Positions 41,488 to 53,500 of a stretch of DNA of 64,000 nt are shown here, piece by piece (the stretch's first letter is position 1; the number at the start of each line of letters is the position of its first letter). The translations under genes and the position numbers were made by a program. The notes beneath the pieces are model-generated. The model saw only the letters and a list, made by a program, of their open reading frames with translations, did no database searches and was not told the DNA's origin. The stretch is from assembly GCA_020809705.1 (NCBI GenBank), contig CP085827.1, positions 1,240,001 to 1,304,000 of the forward strand, read 5' to 3'. This DNA is from Calonectria ilicicola. Taxonomy: Eukaryota > Ascomycota > Sordariomycetes > Hypocreales > Nectriaceae.

Positions 41488-43397
41488 TTATGCTTTCTGC
41501 CGGGCCGCCGCCATCTTAGCCTTTCTGTGTTCTCTCCATGTTGGCGATTTGATTCGTAAGACTAGAGAAGCTACTGTTAGCCAGCACCAGAAAATAAGGG
41601 AATTTCGTTTACCAATAACGGCAGATCCAACAAGTACTAGGTCTATCAAGGCCAATCCTGTATAGCACCAGCCAATTCCCATTTTGGATACAAGAGAGGG
41701 TATCACCAACGCCGCGATGGCTGCGGCGGGATTTCGGAGCATATTGCCGAGAGAAAAGGCGCCTGCAGCCTGCTGCGCCACGCATTCTGTCAAAAACGCG
41801 GTCGTGGCAACAAAAACCCAGTTCATGCCAAAGCCAGCTGACGTGAGATGTTAGATTTGGCCTCGTGTTTGTTTAAATAAATAACACTTACTTAAAAACG
41901 TTGCAACAAGTACAGATGCCGGGTGGTATCGTCGCTGCACAAACCAACCATACATGGCACATCCAGCAGCACATATGATGACTCCCCAGATTTGATCGGC
42001 CAGTCTATTCTCTGGCTCAACATGGCCATCTGGTGATTCTTTGGCAGCCATTGCACGTCTCCAATCTGAAAACCTGCCTCCAATCATGCTACCTACAATC
42101 ATGGCTATACCGACAGCGAGGAAGCCAGCCCCAGTTGCGGCAGAGGACCAGTGATAATGAGATGAGAGATCGTTTGGAAGCTGGACGGCGATGGCAAAGT
42201 AAGTGGAGTACAGAATTGCAGTGTCGAAGCAGACAATGCCAACTGGAGGGTATGTAAACATTCGCCAGTAACCAAGGAGCGTTGGTTTGGGAGGAGCGGG
42301 GCCTCTTTGGGACTCTGGTGCCAAGCGTGAGAATAGTGTTGGCGGGAAACTGGAAAACCCGCACTCTTTGTAAATAGCGCCGTTACCTACCCTCGCCCTG
42401 AGAGTTTCGGGGAGGCAAAATATGATGATGAGCCAAATTATGAAACCCGCAATTGCTATACGGAGATCTTATTAGTGGACAGTTGTGATAATTTTGAAAG
42501 TAGCATACCAAGAAATCCAAAAATCCATCTCCATGAGCCTTCCACAATAAGGCCGCCAAAAACAGGGCCTAGCACGTGACCCAATTGAGGGCCCATAAGA
42601 AATATCGACATTGTAAAAGCCCTTTTCTTGGGTTCTGTGATCTGGAAGTGGGATTAGCGTCGATAATTCTTGTCAGTCTTTTAGATACACCTACATCTGC
42701 AACAGTTCCGGCGCCCATGGAGACAACTGCTGAAGAACCAAAGGCTTGAACTATTCGCAAAAATACTAAAGCTCCATAGTTCGAAGGGACAACGGCTAAT
42801 AAGATGTTTGATCCAATATAAATGGCAATGGAGATGATGTACGACGGCCGCCTGCCTTTCCAGTCTGCAAAACTTGCCCAAAACAGTGGCTACAGTACAT
42901 GTTAATCAATGCAATTATTGAGAACCGTCTTTAATACTCACCCCAAATGCAAACGTCAGCATAAAAACGGAGACTGTGATATTTATCATCGTCGCGTTGG
43001 CATTGAACTCTTTTTCAAGAACTGGCAATGCTGGCAAGTAAATGTTGCCTGCGAGCGGCCCAAAGCAGCCAGCCGTGGTCACGACCGCGAGAATAAATCT
43101 CCTCTGCCATACTGAAAATGCTGTGTACGGTAGGGGCTTGTTTTTCTCCACGTCTTGAACAGGAGATTGTTCTTGGGTGGAAGGAAGAGACTCAAAAGAA
43201 ATAGTATGTGGCCCAGAGCATTCAGTGGGAGAAAGTACTGGGGGCGAGTCCAGGATGGGCGATGAATGGCTAAGTCGAGCCATTCCAGCGTTGACAGATG
43301 ACGATGGCCGGTAAATATGGGCCAGAGTTGTCAATATTGCCTCAGTGGTTCGGACTAGAGCACTGGATGAAACGGTTCCAAAATTAAAACGACTCAA
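41488..43397 (-). CDS. MFS exporter, DHA1 family (Dtr1/TPO-like)
   Basis: A 12-helix drug:H+ antiporter-type carrier of 565 residues. Exons 43397-42942, 42889-42695, 42641-42509, 42455-41892 and 41837-41488; all GT-AG and in frame. After about 110 polar residues comes the first helix with GPLAGNIYLPALPVLEKEF, typical of the DHA1 group holding yeast dityrosine and polyamine exporters. The loop 2-3 signature follows intron 1 (FWASFADWKGRRPSYI), then FLRIVQAFGSSAVVSMGAGT and GPQLGHVLGPVFGG. The second half has IVGSMIGGRFSDWRR and ends GMNWVFVATTAFLTEC...KAKMAAARQKA. It shares its upstream region with the P450, and most likely exports the cluster's product across the plasma membrane; the substrate is inferred from context. 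Confidence 0.88.
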
Positions 43398-44022
43398 GAT
43401 TGGTGAAATTAATTAAATGGTAGGTGTGAACTGATGTAACCGAACGGGTGCCTATTTAATGACATTCTCTCATCCACCCAGTAATGGCCTCAATAGAACC
43501 CGTTTCACCAAACGCCCGAAAGGAGGGCAGTGCGACACCTGTGGAAGGCGGTGGTAGCATAACGGATCCAGGTGTCTAGCTCTTATCATGGGGCAGGGAG
43601 CTACTTTGCGGCGCAGGCTGTGGTGCCAGATCCTTCTGCTCCCCGCTTCGCGAATCTGTTTGGACTCGAAACAATTTGTGGGACGGCAGCCCGTAGGGAC
43701 ACCCCTGTTTTCAATGGCCACCAGCTATCACACAGAGGGTTCTATCACACAGAGGGTTCTCTTCGACCCGGTCCTATTTTTAATGCAAAATCAGCACATG
43801 ACTTCACCGAGATGCGTTGCCTGAACAGTGGCTGGAGCGCTAGCTGAGCCGCGGGCTGTAAAAGTAAAGTTATACCTGGATCCGTAGCCACTTAGCCTCA
43901 CCGAGTCGGTTTATCCGACAGCCTGCAATTTATAAACAACAAAGTGACGGGATTGAAGTTCACGGGAATATTTTTGTTGTCATATCGATCCATCTGCTAC
44001 AATATCGCTCCTACTGCTTGAG
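43398..44022. promoter_or_regulatory. Shared promoter between MFS exporter and P450
   Basis: A 625-base divergent region. It contains two adjacent copies of TATCACACAGAGGGTTC (43726-43742, 43743-43759), a perfect inverted site TCGG-TTTAT-CCGA (43906-43918) fitting a CGG-N5-CCG site for a Zn2Cys6 dimer, and a TATA-like TATAAAC at 43931 for the P450. Which protein binds is inference; the cluster's own regulator is the natural candidate. Confidence 0.5.
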
Positions 44023-45722
44023 ATGCCGCTTTTGGCTATATTGGCTATCGCCTTAGCCTATTACTACTTTCTCTTGCCCCCAAAATACCCCCAGAACATC
44101 CCCAGAACATCCCCAGAACATCCCCGCCATCCCCTTTTGGGTTGCCCTTCTGCCATTTTTTAAAGATGTTGATCAATCAGATATTTTTCGCACCTGCATT
44201 GAGAAGCCACTGCGGAAGCATGGTGCCGTCAAGATATTTTTTGGAGCTCAGTGGAACATCCTAGTTCATCGTCCATCTTACCTCGCCGAGATTTTCAAGG
44301 ATGAGGACATTTACCAAAAGAGCGGTAATCAAAAAAGATTCCGCACAGTGTTCTGGCAGAATTCTTAGGTTAGTGGATGACTGTTAAGATTTTGACGACA
44401 GAGTCTGACGGTTAGTCTTCCTGCAGGTGATAATATCATTTCCAGTCACGGACCGACCTGGAAAGATTACCGTGACATCATAAAACCTTCATTACAGCGC
44501 AATTTTGAGGTTGAAACTATTAGTCACAATGCAACTACTCTGTGTAGGCTGCTACGAGACGCGCAGAGCAGTGCCGGGAATAATGGTATCTTGGTGCAGG
44601 ATGTGTTGCAGAGATATTCGGTCGCAAACTGCTCAGAGGTATTGCTGCAGACGAGCCTACATGTAAGTTACCAATTAAAGCTAATTTGGATACATCTAAT
44701 GGCTTCTTGTGCAGTCTTTGGGATCGTCGACAGCGCCAATGAGCAAGCTACAAACCGCCGTGAAGATGGAAATTTTCAAGCCCATCTTTTTAAATTTCCC
44801 ATTCCTTGACCGACTTCCGTTTCCCAGCCGAAACAGAGCGAGGGAGGTCGTGAAAGGCTTCAAGAGTCGCCTAAAAAGTGCTCTAGTCGACAGCCATGAG
44901 AAAGGGCCGCGCGATTCGGAGAGTCTGGGAAGCAGACTTCTGGACGCGTATTATTCCGGCGCACTCAGCGAAAGCCAATTTCTCGATAATCTGACAGTGT
45001 CATTCGTGGCGGGACAGGAAAACCCACAGCTAGCGATGACATCTATGATGTATCTATTGGCTAAACACCCTGTAAGCAACAGCCAACCTACACCCTGCAA
45101 GCTCATAGTTAATCATACAATAGGGAGTACAAGCATCATTGTACCAGGAAATAATTGGACATGACGCACAGGCCTCAGAGAAGTCTAGTCTCCAAGACCT
45201 GCCCTTCCTCACATCGGTGATCTACGAATCTCTCCGACTGTTCCCACCCATCGGCCAGCTCATCAATCGACGAGCATCCGAGGATATCTTCCTTGGCAAC
45301 GACATTTTCGTGCCCAAGGGGACCTGCCTTGGGTACAATTGCTACTCCACAAATCGAGACCCAGTTGCGTGGGGGTCATCCGCGGATGAGTTCTGTCCTG
45401 GGCGATGGGGCCAGTCCTGCGAGGAAATCCAGCAGCACTACCGCAGGCGTCGGGCCAAGGGCGAATTCATTACCTTCCATGGCGGGCGCCGTGCGTGTAT
45501 GGGCGAACGCTTTGCGCTCCTGCAGCTGCGTGTCACAGTGGCTACGTTAGTCAAATCCTTTCGCTGGTCACTTGACCCCACATGGCCGGACAGAATGACG
45601 CCGGTATGTCTTTTTTTCTTTTCTTTCCAAAATTCCTCACTAACTATCTACTATAGGCCGGACCGCTGTATCCACGGGCATTGATGCTGGTTTTTGAGGA
45701 GAGAGAGTTGAGTGATGGTTGA
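44023..45722 (+). pseudogene. Dit2-like cytochrome P450, frameshifted
   Basis: Exons 44023-44368, 44427-44662, 44715-45071, 45124-45603 and 45657-45722 carry a P450: N-terminal anchor (LLAILAIALAYYYFLLPPKY), unusual I-helix VSFVAGQENPQLAM as in Dit2-type enzymes, ExxR as YESLR, and the heme loop FHGGRRACMGERF. In exon 1 an 11-base unit stands three times (44092-44124). The sequence following it reads sensibly only in the frame set by a single unit, so the 22 extra bases shift the frame and TAA at 44161 ends translation after 46 codons. A second shift, one base missing in an A-run near 44331-44336, returns to the first frame. Everything downstream is open and well spliced, so the loss looks recent. 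The role would be oxidation of the synthase product in the endoplasmic reticulum. Confidence 0.8.
44092..44124 (+). repeat. 11-base unit repeated three times inside the P450
   Basis: CAGAACATCCC at 44092, 44103 and 44114, identical copies. Two extra units add 22 bases and break the frame. Perfect identity suggests recent slippage, or a copy number that still varies. Confidence 0.9.
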
Positions 45723-46677
45723 GGCGGTGCATAGATGAGCCATCTTTAGCTTTTAGTTTCAATTTTTAGCGTTTCTGTCAAAGTATCGGAGAATTTTTTG
45801 AACTGGGAAAAGTAAAATCTAGGTGGCACTTTAGATAATTGCTAAGAGAGGCCTTCCAATGCTAATAACAGGGATGTGTCTTGTTGAATTAGAAACGGCG
45901 AGTCCAGGTAGCTGGGCCAAAATGGGACCACACTGGGCCTATAATACAGGCCTTTATTGCTCCATAACCCGGCGGAGCCAATGGTCCAGCGTAAGCATTG
46001 CTTGATATAGCCACAGAATTCCGTCTTTCTGGACACAGGAGAGATTCTACTTCAGCCACATCGCACTAGGCGCATGATGGGCTTGTTGTACTGCATATGT
46101 GGGGATTGCATCCACAATGCCCTCCACTTCCTTATGTTCATACGCATGAATACTAAGTCCAAGTTCTACGTTGCTCAGCTGTGATTGTAACGTTAACAAT
46201 ATAATTATAAGTTTGCGAGCAGGGATATTCCCGCACCAAGATGGCCAAGCATTCGCGGTTGACGCTACGCCAGCCCACGGATGGCTGCCATTCTTGTCTT
46301 CAGCCCTAAGACACGGTGTACGAGAGGTCCATAGTATGAGCTCTAAAGAAAGATTCTTGGCAGCCATTCCTTCCGCTAAAAGCATGGCTTGGTTGGGGCG
46401 CTGCTTGCTGACGTTCAGGCTATGTCGTGTGTGTATTGGATTCATGAGGTTCTAAATAGCATAATCTCTTGATGGTCCCTACAACTCCGAGTTATTAAAT
46501 CTCCGGCATTACCACATCTCAAGTGGATTGACTTTTATTTCAATATTCACACACTGGTAGACAAAAATATCACTCATACCCTTGTTTTTTCCCTTGCCAT
46601 ATTTTCCTATCATCGGAGAAGATCACACCCATTCGCCGATATTCTGAACTGTCTTTCCACCAGCCTTCAAAATTAAG
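45723..46677. other. Intergenic region, promoter of the isocyanide synthase
   Basis: About 950 bases between two plus-strand genes. Open frames at 45.8-46.4 kb lie on both strands and lack resemblance to known families. The last 200 bases have pyrimidine-rich stretches and single CGG/CCG triplets, but I see no clear TATA box. Confidence 0.45.
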
Positions 46678-47187
46678 ATGGAGATTTCAAACGATGGCAT
46701 GTCCGTCTTCCATCGATTCCGAGTGTCATTTGCCCATGATGGCAATGGCGGCCTTCTTTACTCTAGCGGCGAATCAAATATTTTGAATGATCATTGGAGC
46801 CAAATCCTACATCATCTGTTGATTCGCTCAAACACCCGAGATGAGGCCACTGCTCCCATCAATCTGAGTGGGCCCCTCACTGGGCTGAGGCTTTATCAAA
46901 ACTACGAAAATCGCCATGGATATGCCACGGGGCTTCTTCTAAGCACAGAGGAATATGAAGGCCACATAAACCAGAAATTTGAACAATTCTTTGCCCAGCT
47001 CCTGCTTGGTCAGATTGATTTTGGTCTTTACGGTCTGACAGTACTCTTAAGACACCCAAACTACTGTTCAGATGCGACTGATAAAATTGTCTCTCTATTT
47101 GATACCTACCTTCGATATCAAGGAATGGACGATAAATGGGAATCAGGTGGTCGTGACATGTTCGCCAGCCGTGTTCACCATTTTACC
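46678..47187 (+). pseudogene. Isocyanide synthase (Dit1/PvcA family), 5' part, cut by insertion
   Basis: The first 170 codons of a Dit1/PvcA-family enzyme, which in known members turns the amino group of an amino acid into an isocyanide (or an N-formyl product in yeast Dit1) using ribulose 5-phosphate. The N-terminal 120 residues are not diagnostic; the end shows the family run SLFDTYLRYQGMDDKWESGG before RVHHFT. The frame then stops at TGA formed by the first three bases of the inserted LTR (47188). The last five bases, TTACC (47183-47187), are repeated at 62108-62112, where the gene resumes in the same phase. Without the insertion the gene would encode 572 residues. The 5' part alone lacks the rest of the catalytic domain and should be inactive. 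Confidence 0.88.
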
Positions 47188-47350
47188 TGATACGGTAGGA
47201 TTAGAACAGTAGGGGTCTTAATGATATGTAGTAGGAAGGTTAATATCTTCTTCTCTATCTACCTTAATAATAAACTTATATATACTTTCTAAGAGTACTT
47301 AAAATATATATTTATAGGGTTTTATATATATTAATATTATTTTTATATTA
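47188..47350 (-). repeat. Left LTR of outer element (163 bases)
   Basis: Starts TGATACGGTAGGATTAGAAC with its outer 60 or so bases unmutated; the inner end is RIP-changed (ATTAATATTATTTTTATATTA against GTTGACACCATTTCCGTATCA in the right LTR). It is the 3' LTR in the element's own orientation. Confidence 0.88.
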
Positions 47351-48335
47351 TATTCTAGTATATTTAAAAAATTATTTATTATTTTTAATAATTAAAATAT
47401 TATATATATTTTTTTATTTTAAATTTTTATATTTTATATAATCTTTTTCTTTAATTTATTTAGATAATGATCTTGTTCTTAGGGGGTTGTCTTTTAAATC
47501 TCTTTATAAGAGGATTTAAGCTAGATCTTGGATTAATAATTAGCAAGAAGTCTTATATAGTTGCCTTGGTTGCTACTTGGGAGGATCTAGGCCTGTGCTA
47601 TCTTTTTATTGGTCTAGCTTAGGATATTTATAAGGTCTTTTAGGTTGTTGTTTTAATAGTAAGATGGTTCTATCTTCTTCTTTAGCTATTAGTAAGGAGA
47701 TCTTGTGGGATTGGTTTAGTTTTTTTTATTTGGTGATTCTTTTGGGCTAGAAGTAGTAATAGGGGTTTTAATTTATTTTTTATTATAATTTTAAAGTTAT
47801 TAGGTTAATTAAAGAATATTACTTTTAAAAGCTTGTTAATATTAAAATTCTATAATTAGGTTTAGATTAATATTCTTTACCTAGATCTATATGGCTTAGT
47901 AATATCTATAATCTTTCTAGTTTACTTAATATCCTTTTATAATTATTAAATTATACTTATTAATATATTAATTTTTCTAGTTAAAGATTTTATTTATTTT
48001 ATATTAATTAATTTTATTATTTTTAAAAATTGGTTTAGGTTTTTTTAGTTAGAAGTTATTAGTATAGGCTAATATAAGTTATTAATATAAGATTATTAAG
48101 TATATCTTTATATTACTTAATAGATCTAGCTTATATACTAGATTATTAATTATTCTTTTAATTATAAATGGGCCTAATTGCTACTATAATTATTTATATA
48201 ATAGCTTATTTAATAAATAGTATTTATAATATAATTATAAATAAATCTTATTATTAACCTTAAATTAGATTAATTAATACTTAGTATTATACTACCTCTT
48301 TATTTTAACTATTACAAAATCTATAGCTAGTTATG
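47351..48335. other. RIP-mutated internal part of the outer element, left of the nested insertion
   Basis: AT-rich sequence without open frames. By position it should be the far end of the outer element's minus-strand pol or the stretch after it. Nothing can be read with confidence. Confidence 0.5.
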
Positions 48336-48340
48336 CTTTC

Positions 48341-48735
48341 TGTTATGACCCATGACACGCCTAGGCGGTCTACGACGGCAGAACTAACACCTACCTACCC
48401 TATAGCCCCACACCAACCAATAAGGAAGCGCTCACTCGCGATCACCCATAATGTTGGTGATCACCCTGTGATCACCCACCCGATCACCAACATTTAGATA
48501 GAACCAACACAGTGAGCGCCTACTACGATAATAGTATATAGACAGGTTAGAATCCGCCCTTATGGTCGATACTAACCAGCTTTCAATACAACTTGGTTAC
48601 CTCAATTGCGATTGACTATTACCTAACGTAACACTTCCATTGCTCTATTTACCATAACGCGCCTAACCATCCTGCCAACAATAAACCCTTCGTTCTGATT
48701 GGTTCATCAAGTTAGGAATTGACCAGACCGTTACA
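48341..48735 (+). repeat. 5' LTR of nested Gypsy element
   Basis: TGTTATGACC...CGTTACA, 395 bases. It contains nested inverted repeats: GCGCTCACT (48428-48436) with AGTGAGCGC (48511-48519), and inside them AATGTTGGTGATC (48450-48462) with GATCACCAACATT (48482-48494), a strong hairpin in RNA or DNA. Confidence 0.95.
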
Positions 48736-48788
48736 CGTTAAAAGCTCTTGTTCAGTTGGTTACCCGCATCAACAATTGAGCAATAACA

Positions 48789-50570
48789 ATGTCCGGAAAG
48801 AACCCCGCCGCCACTGCTCCTCCCAGCAACGCTGAGTTGACTACGGAACTGCAGCAGGTCAAAAAGAAACTTGCAGATGCACAAGCACAACTTAAAGCAG
48901 AAAAAGCCGGAACCACCACGGTTGAAGGAAATAAGGGTAAAGACATTGGTGAAATTCTGAGACCCCCGGTCCCAGAGCCCTTCCTAGGAAAGGCTGCCGA
49001 TGTAGTCCCCTTCCTCACCCGAATGAAGGGATACTTCCGCTTCTTCCCAACGTGACTTGCAACCCCCGAAGCCCAGGTACTATACACCAAAACCCTCCTT
49101 TAAGGAGACGTAGGAGTATGGTTTGAATTTATTATGAGAGACTATCTGGAAAACGAGGACGACGCCGACCAAAATGAAGAGACCCGAGAGATCTTCAGAG
49201 ACTGGGAACATTTCGAAACCGCTATTAAAGATAATTTTGGCACGATCGATATGGAACAACAAGCTGTAAACCAGTTATACGAACTTAAACAAACAAAATC
49301 CTGCAGCCAGTATTCGGCTGAGTTCAAAAGGATTGCAGCACGAACAGCCTGGGATGACGATGCACTAATGGAACTCTACTATAGAGGCCTGAAGAGCGAA
49401 GTCAAGGATGAAATCTATAAGGAAGACCGACCAGAGAAACTCTCGGAGTATATTAAAAGTGCTGTCAAGATCGACGAAAGATAATTTAACCGATGCAAAG
49501 AACGCGCCCGAGATAACAAAAACCCATATATCCCGAATAAAGGAAAAACCCAGAACAAGCAACAAAGCACCGCACATGGGACTCATTCAGGACCAATGGA
49601 ACTCGGCGCCACCCAGGGGTATGACAAAAGTAAGATTACCTGCTTTAACTGCGGAAAAAAAGGACATAAATCCTTCGAATGCCGCTCCCCGAAAACAGGA
49701 AATTAGTTCAAACCCATACCAGAAGGATAGAAACAACTCAATACTATGAAAACTCAATGGACCCCAGTACCAGAAGGAAAAGAGGATACCACAGGAAAAG
49801 TTGTTCTTGCTGTCATTAAAAAACATGAACCAACCACTATAGTTAAGCAATGTATGGAAAACCATGAGTTGCGCAAGGTAAAACTCACTCCGCAACAAGA
49901 AATCGATGAAGCTATCCGAAAAGCATGGTCAACCCGATAAGAAGGCCAGTCCTGCCTTCCCCACGAATGGTTGGAACGAGCCAAGAAGATAGGAATCCCT
50001 GCATCTATCCTAGATGTGTATACCGACAAAGCACCAGCATAGTAGGATATTTGCACTTATGACGAAAACGGAAACAGGAAATGGACAACTAGTATTAAAA
50101 GAATGGCCCAATAAGTCAGGGAACCCTTGTGGGACGGAGATAAAGTCTTCCTACTTGCACGAAACGAATGGCAACCAGGAAACCGCGACCCCCGACCTAT
50201 CCAACATAAGGAGGATGACCCTAGACTAAACACAGCACACGAAGAACATAAGAACATTTCATGGGTAAGCTGCTACGACCACGACTGCCTCCAACACATG
50301 GAATAAAAGCAGCATGCAGTATGCTTTCCTATTAGGGTAGAAGACGTGGTCATCCACCGCGCCTATGGGAGACACTTCGACCGACACGAAGTAACGGGAA
50401 GAAACCCCCACTACCAGTTCACTATGTTGGAACCAGGTGAGCCTGAGTTCCCCGATTGCAGCGAGCTGCCCTGGAATGAATGTCAAGACCCCAAATGCGA
50501 TATCCACATGATAGATAAAGCAATGGCCTGGCACCGAACAAAACCAAAAAACGAGCGGAGCCCCCTGTAG
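48789..50570 (+). pseudogene. gag of nested Gypsy element, many stops
   Basis: Gag in one frame from ATG 48789 to TAG 50568. An N-terminal coiled-coil-like run (TTELQQVKKKLADAQAQLKA) is followed by the retrotransposon gag domain (QLYELKQTKSCSQYSAEFKR) and a CCHC knuckle CFNCGKKGHKSFEC near 49641-49682. About ten in-frame stops interrupt it (for example 49053, 49101, 49482, 49704, 49728, 49938, 50040, 50112, 50304); each can come from CAA, CAG, CGA or TGG by one transition. It continues about 300 codons past the knuckle, long for a gag of this group. Confidence 0.8.
50546..50552 (+). promoter_or_regulatory. Candidate gag-pol -1 ribosomal frameshift site
   Basis: The heptamer A-AAA-AAC stands in the correct phase of the gag frame (CCA AAA AAC), 15 bases before the gag stop at 50568. 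A -1 slip enters the pol frame, which then runs towards the protease. This is a classic slippery sequence; whether it works here is inference. Confidence 0.6.
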
Positions 50571-53500
50571 AAGAGCAGCAGGAGCGGCTAGGGCAATGAC
50601 CCCCGGAGTTACCGAAAGAACTCCCTAAAAAAGCTCTATACTCTACAACTAAAGAGCAACCCCGACGACAATTAGAAATAAAAGTAAGGATTAAAGGGAA
50701 GTGGTGTAATGCTATGGTGGATAGTGGAGCTGAGCAAAACTACGTGAATCCTCGAGTAGTCAACGAACTTCAGCTACCATGGACAACGAAAGTTGACCTG
50801 TACGAAATCATCAATATAAAAGGAACACCCTTTGGATATAATAACGGTATTATAGATAAAAAGATTGATTACCTGAAAGTCTTCATTGAAGGAAAGAACC
50901 AAGGAATAACCTTCGATATTGTTGATATCGGACAGCACGACCTAGTTTTAGGGTACCCATGGTTATACCGATACAACCCTAATATCTGCTGGCGTACTGG
51001 CCAGGTGCAAATACCCGAGGAGTATGATGCAGCCAGCGATATTTTCACAAAACACGATGAGAGATCTCGAACTCCTAGCCCTAACCAAGCAGGAGATACA
51101 AGCGAAGGAGAATCTTCACCACCCAGAGGAACGAAACACAAACACAAGAATGGTCAGAAAAGGCAAAGACAACGAACGATCGCCTGCCTTAGAACACAGT
51201 TCCAACAAATCGATAAAAGCCTCAAAGAAATGAAGGCTGAAGTAGAAACAGACAGACTGCACAATGTACCCCCACAGTACCGAATCTATGAAAAGCTCTT
51301 CGCAGAAGAACTAGACACTGGACTACCTGAGTTTAGCCAGTGGGATCACGAAATCGTCCTTAAAGACGGATCCAACACCCGATTTTACCCTATTTATAAT
51401 CTCAACCAAATTGAGCTTGATACCTTGAAGGAATATATCCAAGATATGCTTAAAAAGGGATATATCTGTATTTCGAACTCCGAAGCTGGTTACCCTGTCA
51501 TGTTTGTGCCTAAGAAAAACGGGAAGCTACGCCTCGTCGTGGACTACCGACAGCTCAATGATATTACCATTAAAGATTGCACTCCACTACCATTGATTAA
51601 TGAAATGAAGGATCGCCTTCATAGAGCCAACATCTTTACTGCACTGGATCTTAAAGGAGCATACAATCTTATTTATATTAAAGAAGGATATGAATGGAAA
51701 ACCGCTTTCCGAACTAAGTTTGGACTGTTTGAATACCTAGTTATGCCTTTTGGACTCACAAATGCACCGGCATCATTTCAGCGAATGATAACCAATGTAT
51801 TATAAGAACACTTAGACATCTTTGTTGTCTGCTACCTGGACGATATCCTCATTTTCTCCAAAAACGAAGAAGAACACAAAGAACACGTCCATAAGGTCTT
51901 AAAAGCCCTCCAAGACGCCAAACTCCTGGTTGAACCAGAAAAAAGCAAGTTCCACACTCAAGAAGTAGAATTTCTAGGATACATTATCAGCCCTAACGAA
52001 ATTCGCATGGACCCAAAGAAAGTCGCTGCAGTGAAAGATTGGAAGGAACCTACTAATGTAAAGGAAGTACAAGCCTTCCTAGGATTTGCTAACTATTACC
52101 GAAGATTCATTAAGGGATTTAGTAAAATCGCCTCAGGCATGACAGAACTAACTAAGAAAGGAATTACCTTTCGATGGGGAAATAAAGCACAACAATCATT
52201 CGAAGCCATAAAAAATGCTATTTTAGAAGAACCTATCCTCGCAATGTTCGACCCTGATAAACCCATAGAGCTAGAAACCGATGCATCGGACTTCGCCCTA
52301 GGGGCCCAGATCGGACAACGAGATGAACAAGGAAACCTACATCCTATAGCATTCTACTCGCATAAGCTACACGGCCCTGAGCTAAACTACCCCATCTACG
52401 ATAAAGAATTCCTTGCTATTGTCAACGCTTTCAAAGAATTCCGACAATACCTTTTAGGAAGCAACCACAAAATCACAGTATACACCGACCATAAAAACAT
52501 TGCCTACTTCGCAACCACTCAAAAACTCAGTGGAAGGCAACTACAATATGCAGAATACCTATCCGAATTCGACTATCAAATCGTTCATGTCAAAGGAACC
52601 GAAAACGGCCGCGCCGATGCGATCAGCCGCCGACCCGACTACAACACAGAAAAACCAAAAACACAAGAAAAACTATTGATCTACAACGCCAACGGAGGAC
52701 TAGAACAAGCCCCAATCAGTGGAATGACAATAGAAACAAAGAAAATAATCGCCGCTATGAGAGTAGGAGGATTGCCGCGTGCAACCAGAACCACTACCGC
52801 GGAAATACCCACACAACGAGTGGAACAGGGCAATCCACTACTAAGGAAAATCGAAGAATACAATCTAGCACTTCCAGAAGAAGAAAAAACGGACTACCTA
52901 CAAGTGCCAGAAGAACACCAAATGGAGTTAATAAGGGACATTCACGAACACCCCTTGCATGGCCACAAAGGCATTAACAAAACCCTTGAACGAGTCAAAC
53001 AGACATTTTCCTTTAGTAAGATGAAAAAGAAAGTTGAACAAGTATATAAAGAATGCAGCCTATATCAACACTCCAAAAAACCAAGACACAAACCATACGG
53101 ATTATTGCAACCATCCCCTGTCGCACAACGACCATGGGACTCAATCACAATGGACTTTATTACCGACCTCCCCTTGTCAGCAGACCCTACTACAGGAGTA
53201 TACTATGACAGTATTTTTGTTATTGTTGATCGCTTCATGAAAGCAGCATATTATCTCTTATATAATAAAGCAACAAAAGAAGAACAATTCGCCTACCTTT
53301 TCTTTCGACATATAGTCGCTATACATAGCCTACCAACCGAAATCATATCGGATAGAGGACAACCATTTGCATCTAAGTTTTGGCAAAGCCTAATGTCCTT
53401 AATGGGGTTAAACCACAAGCTAAGCACAGCTTTCCACCCCCAAACAGACGGGCAAACCGAACGCCAAAACCAGGAAATTAAGCAATATCTACAATACTAC

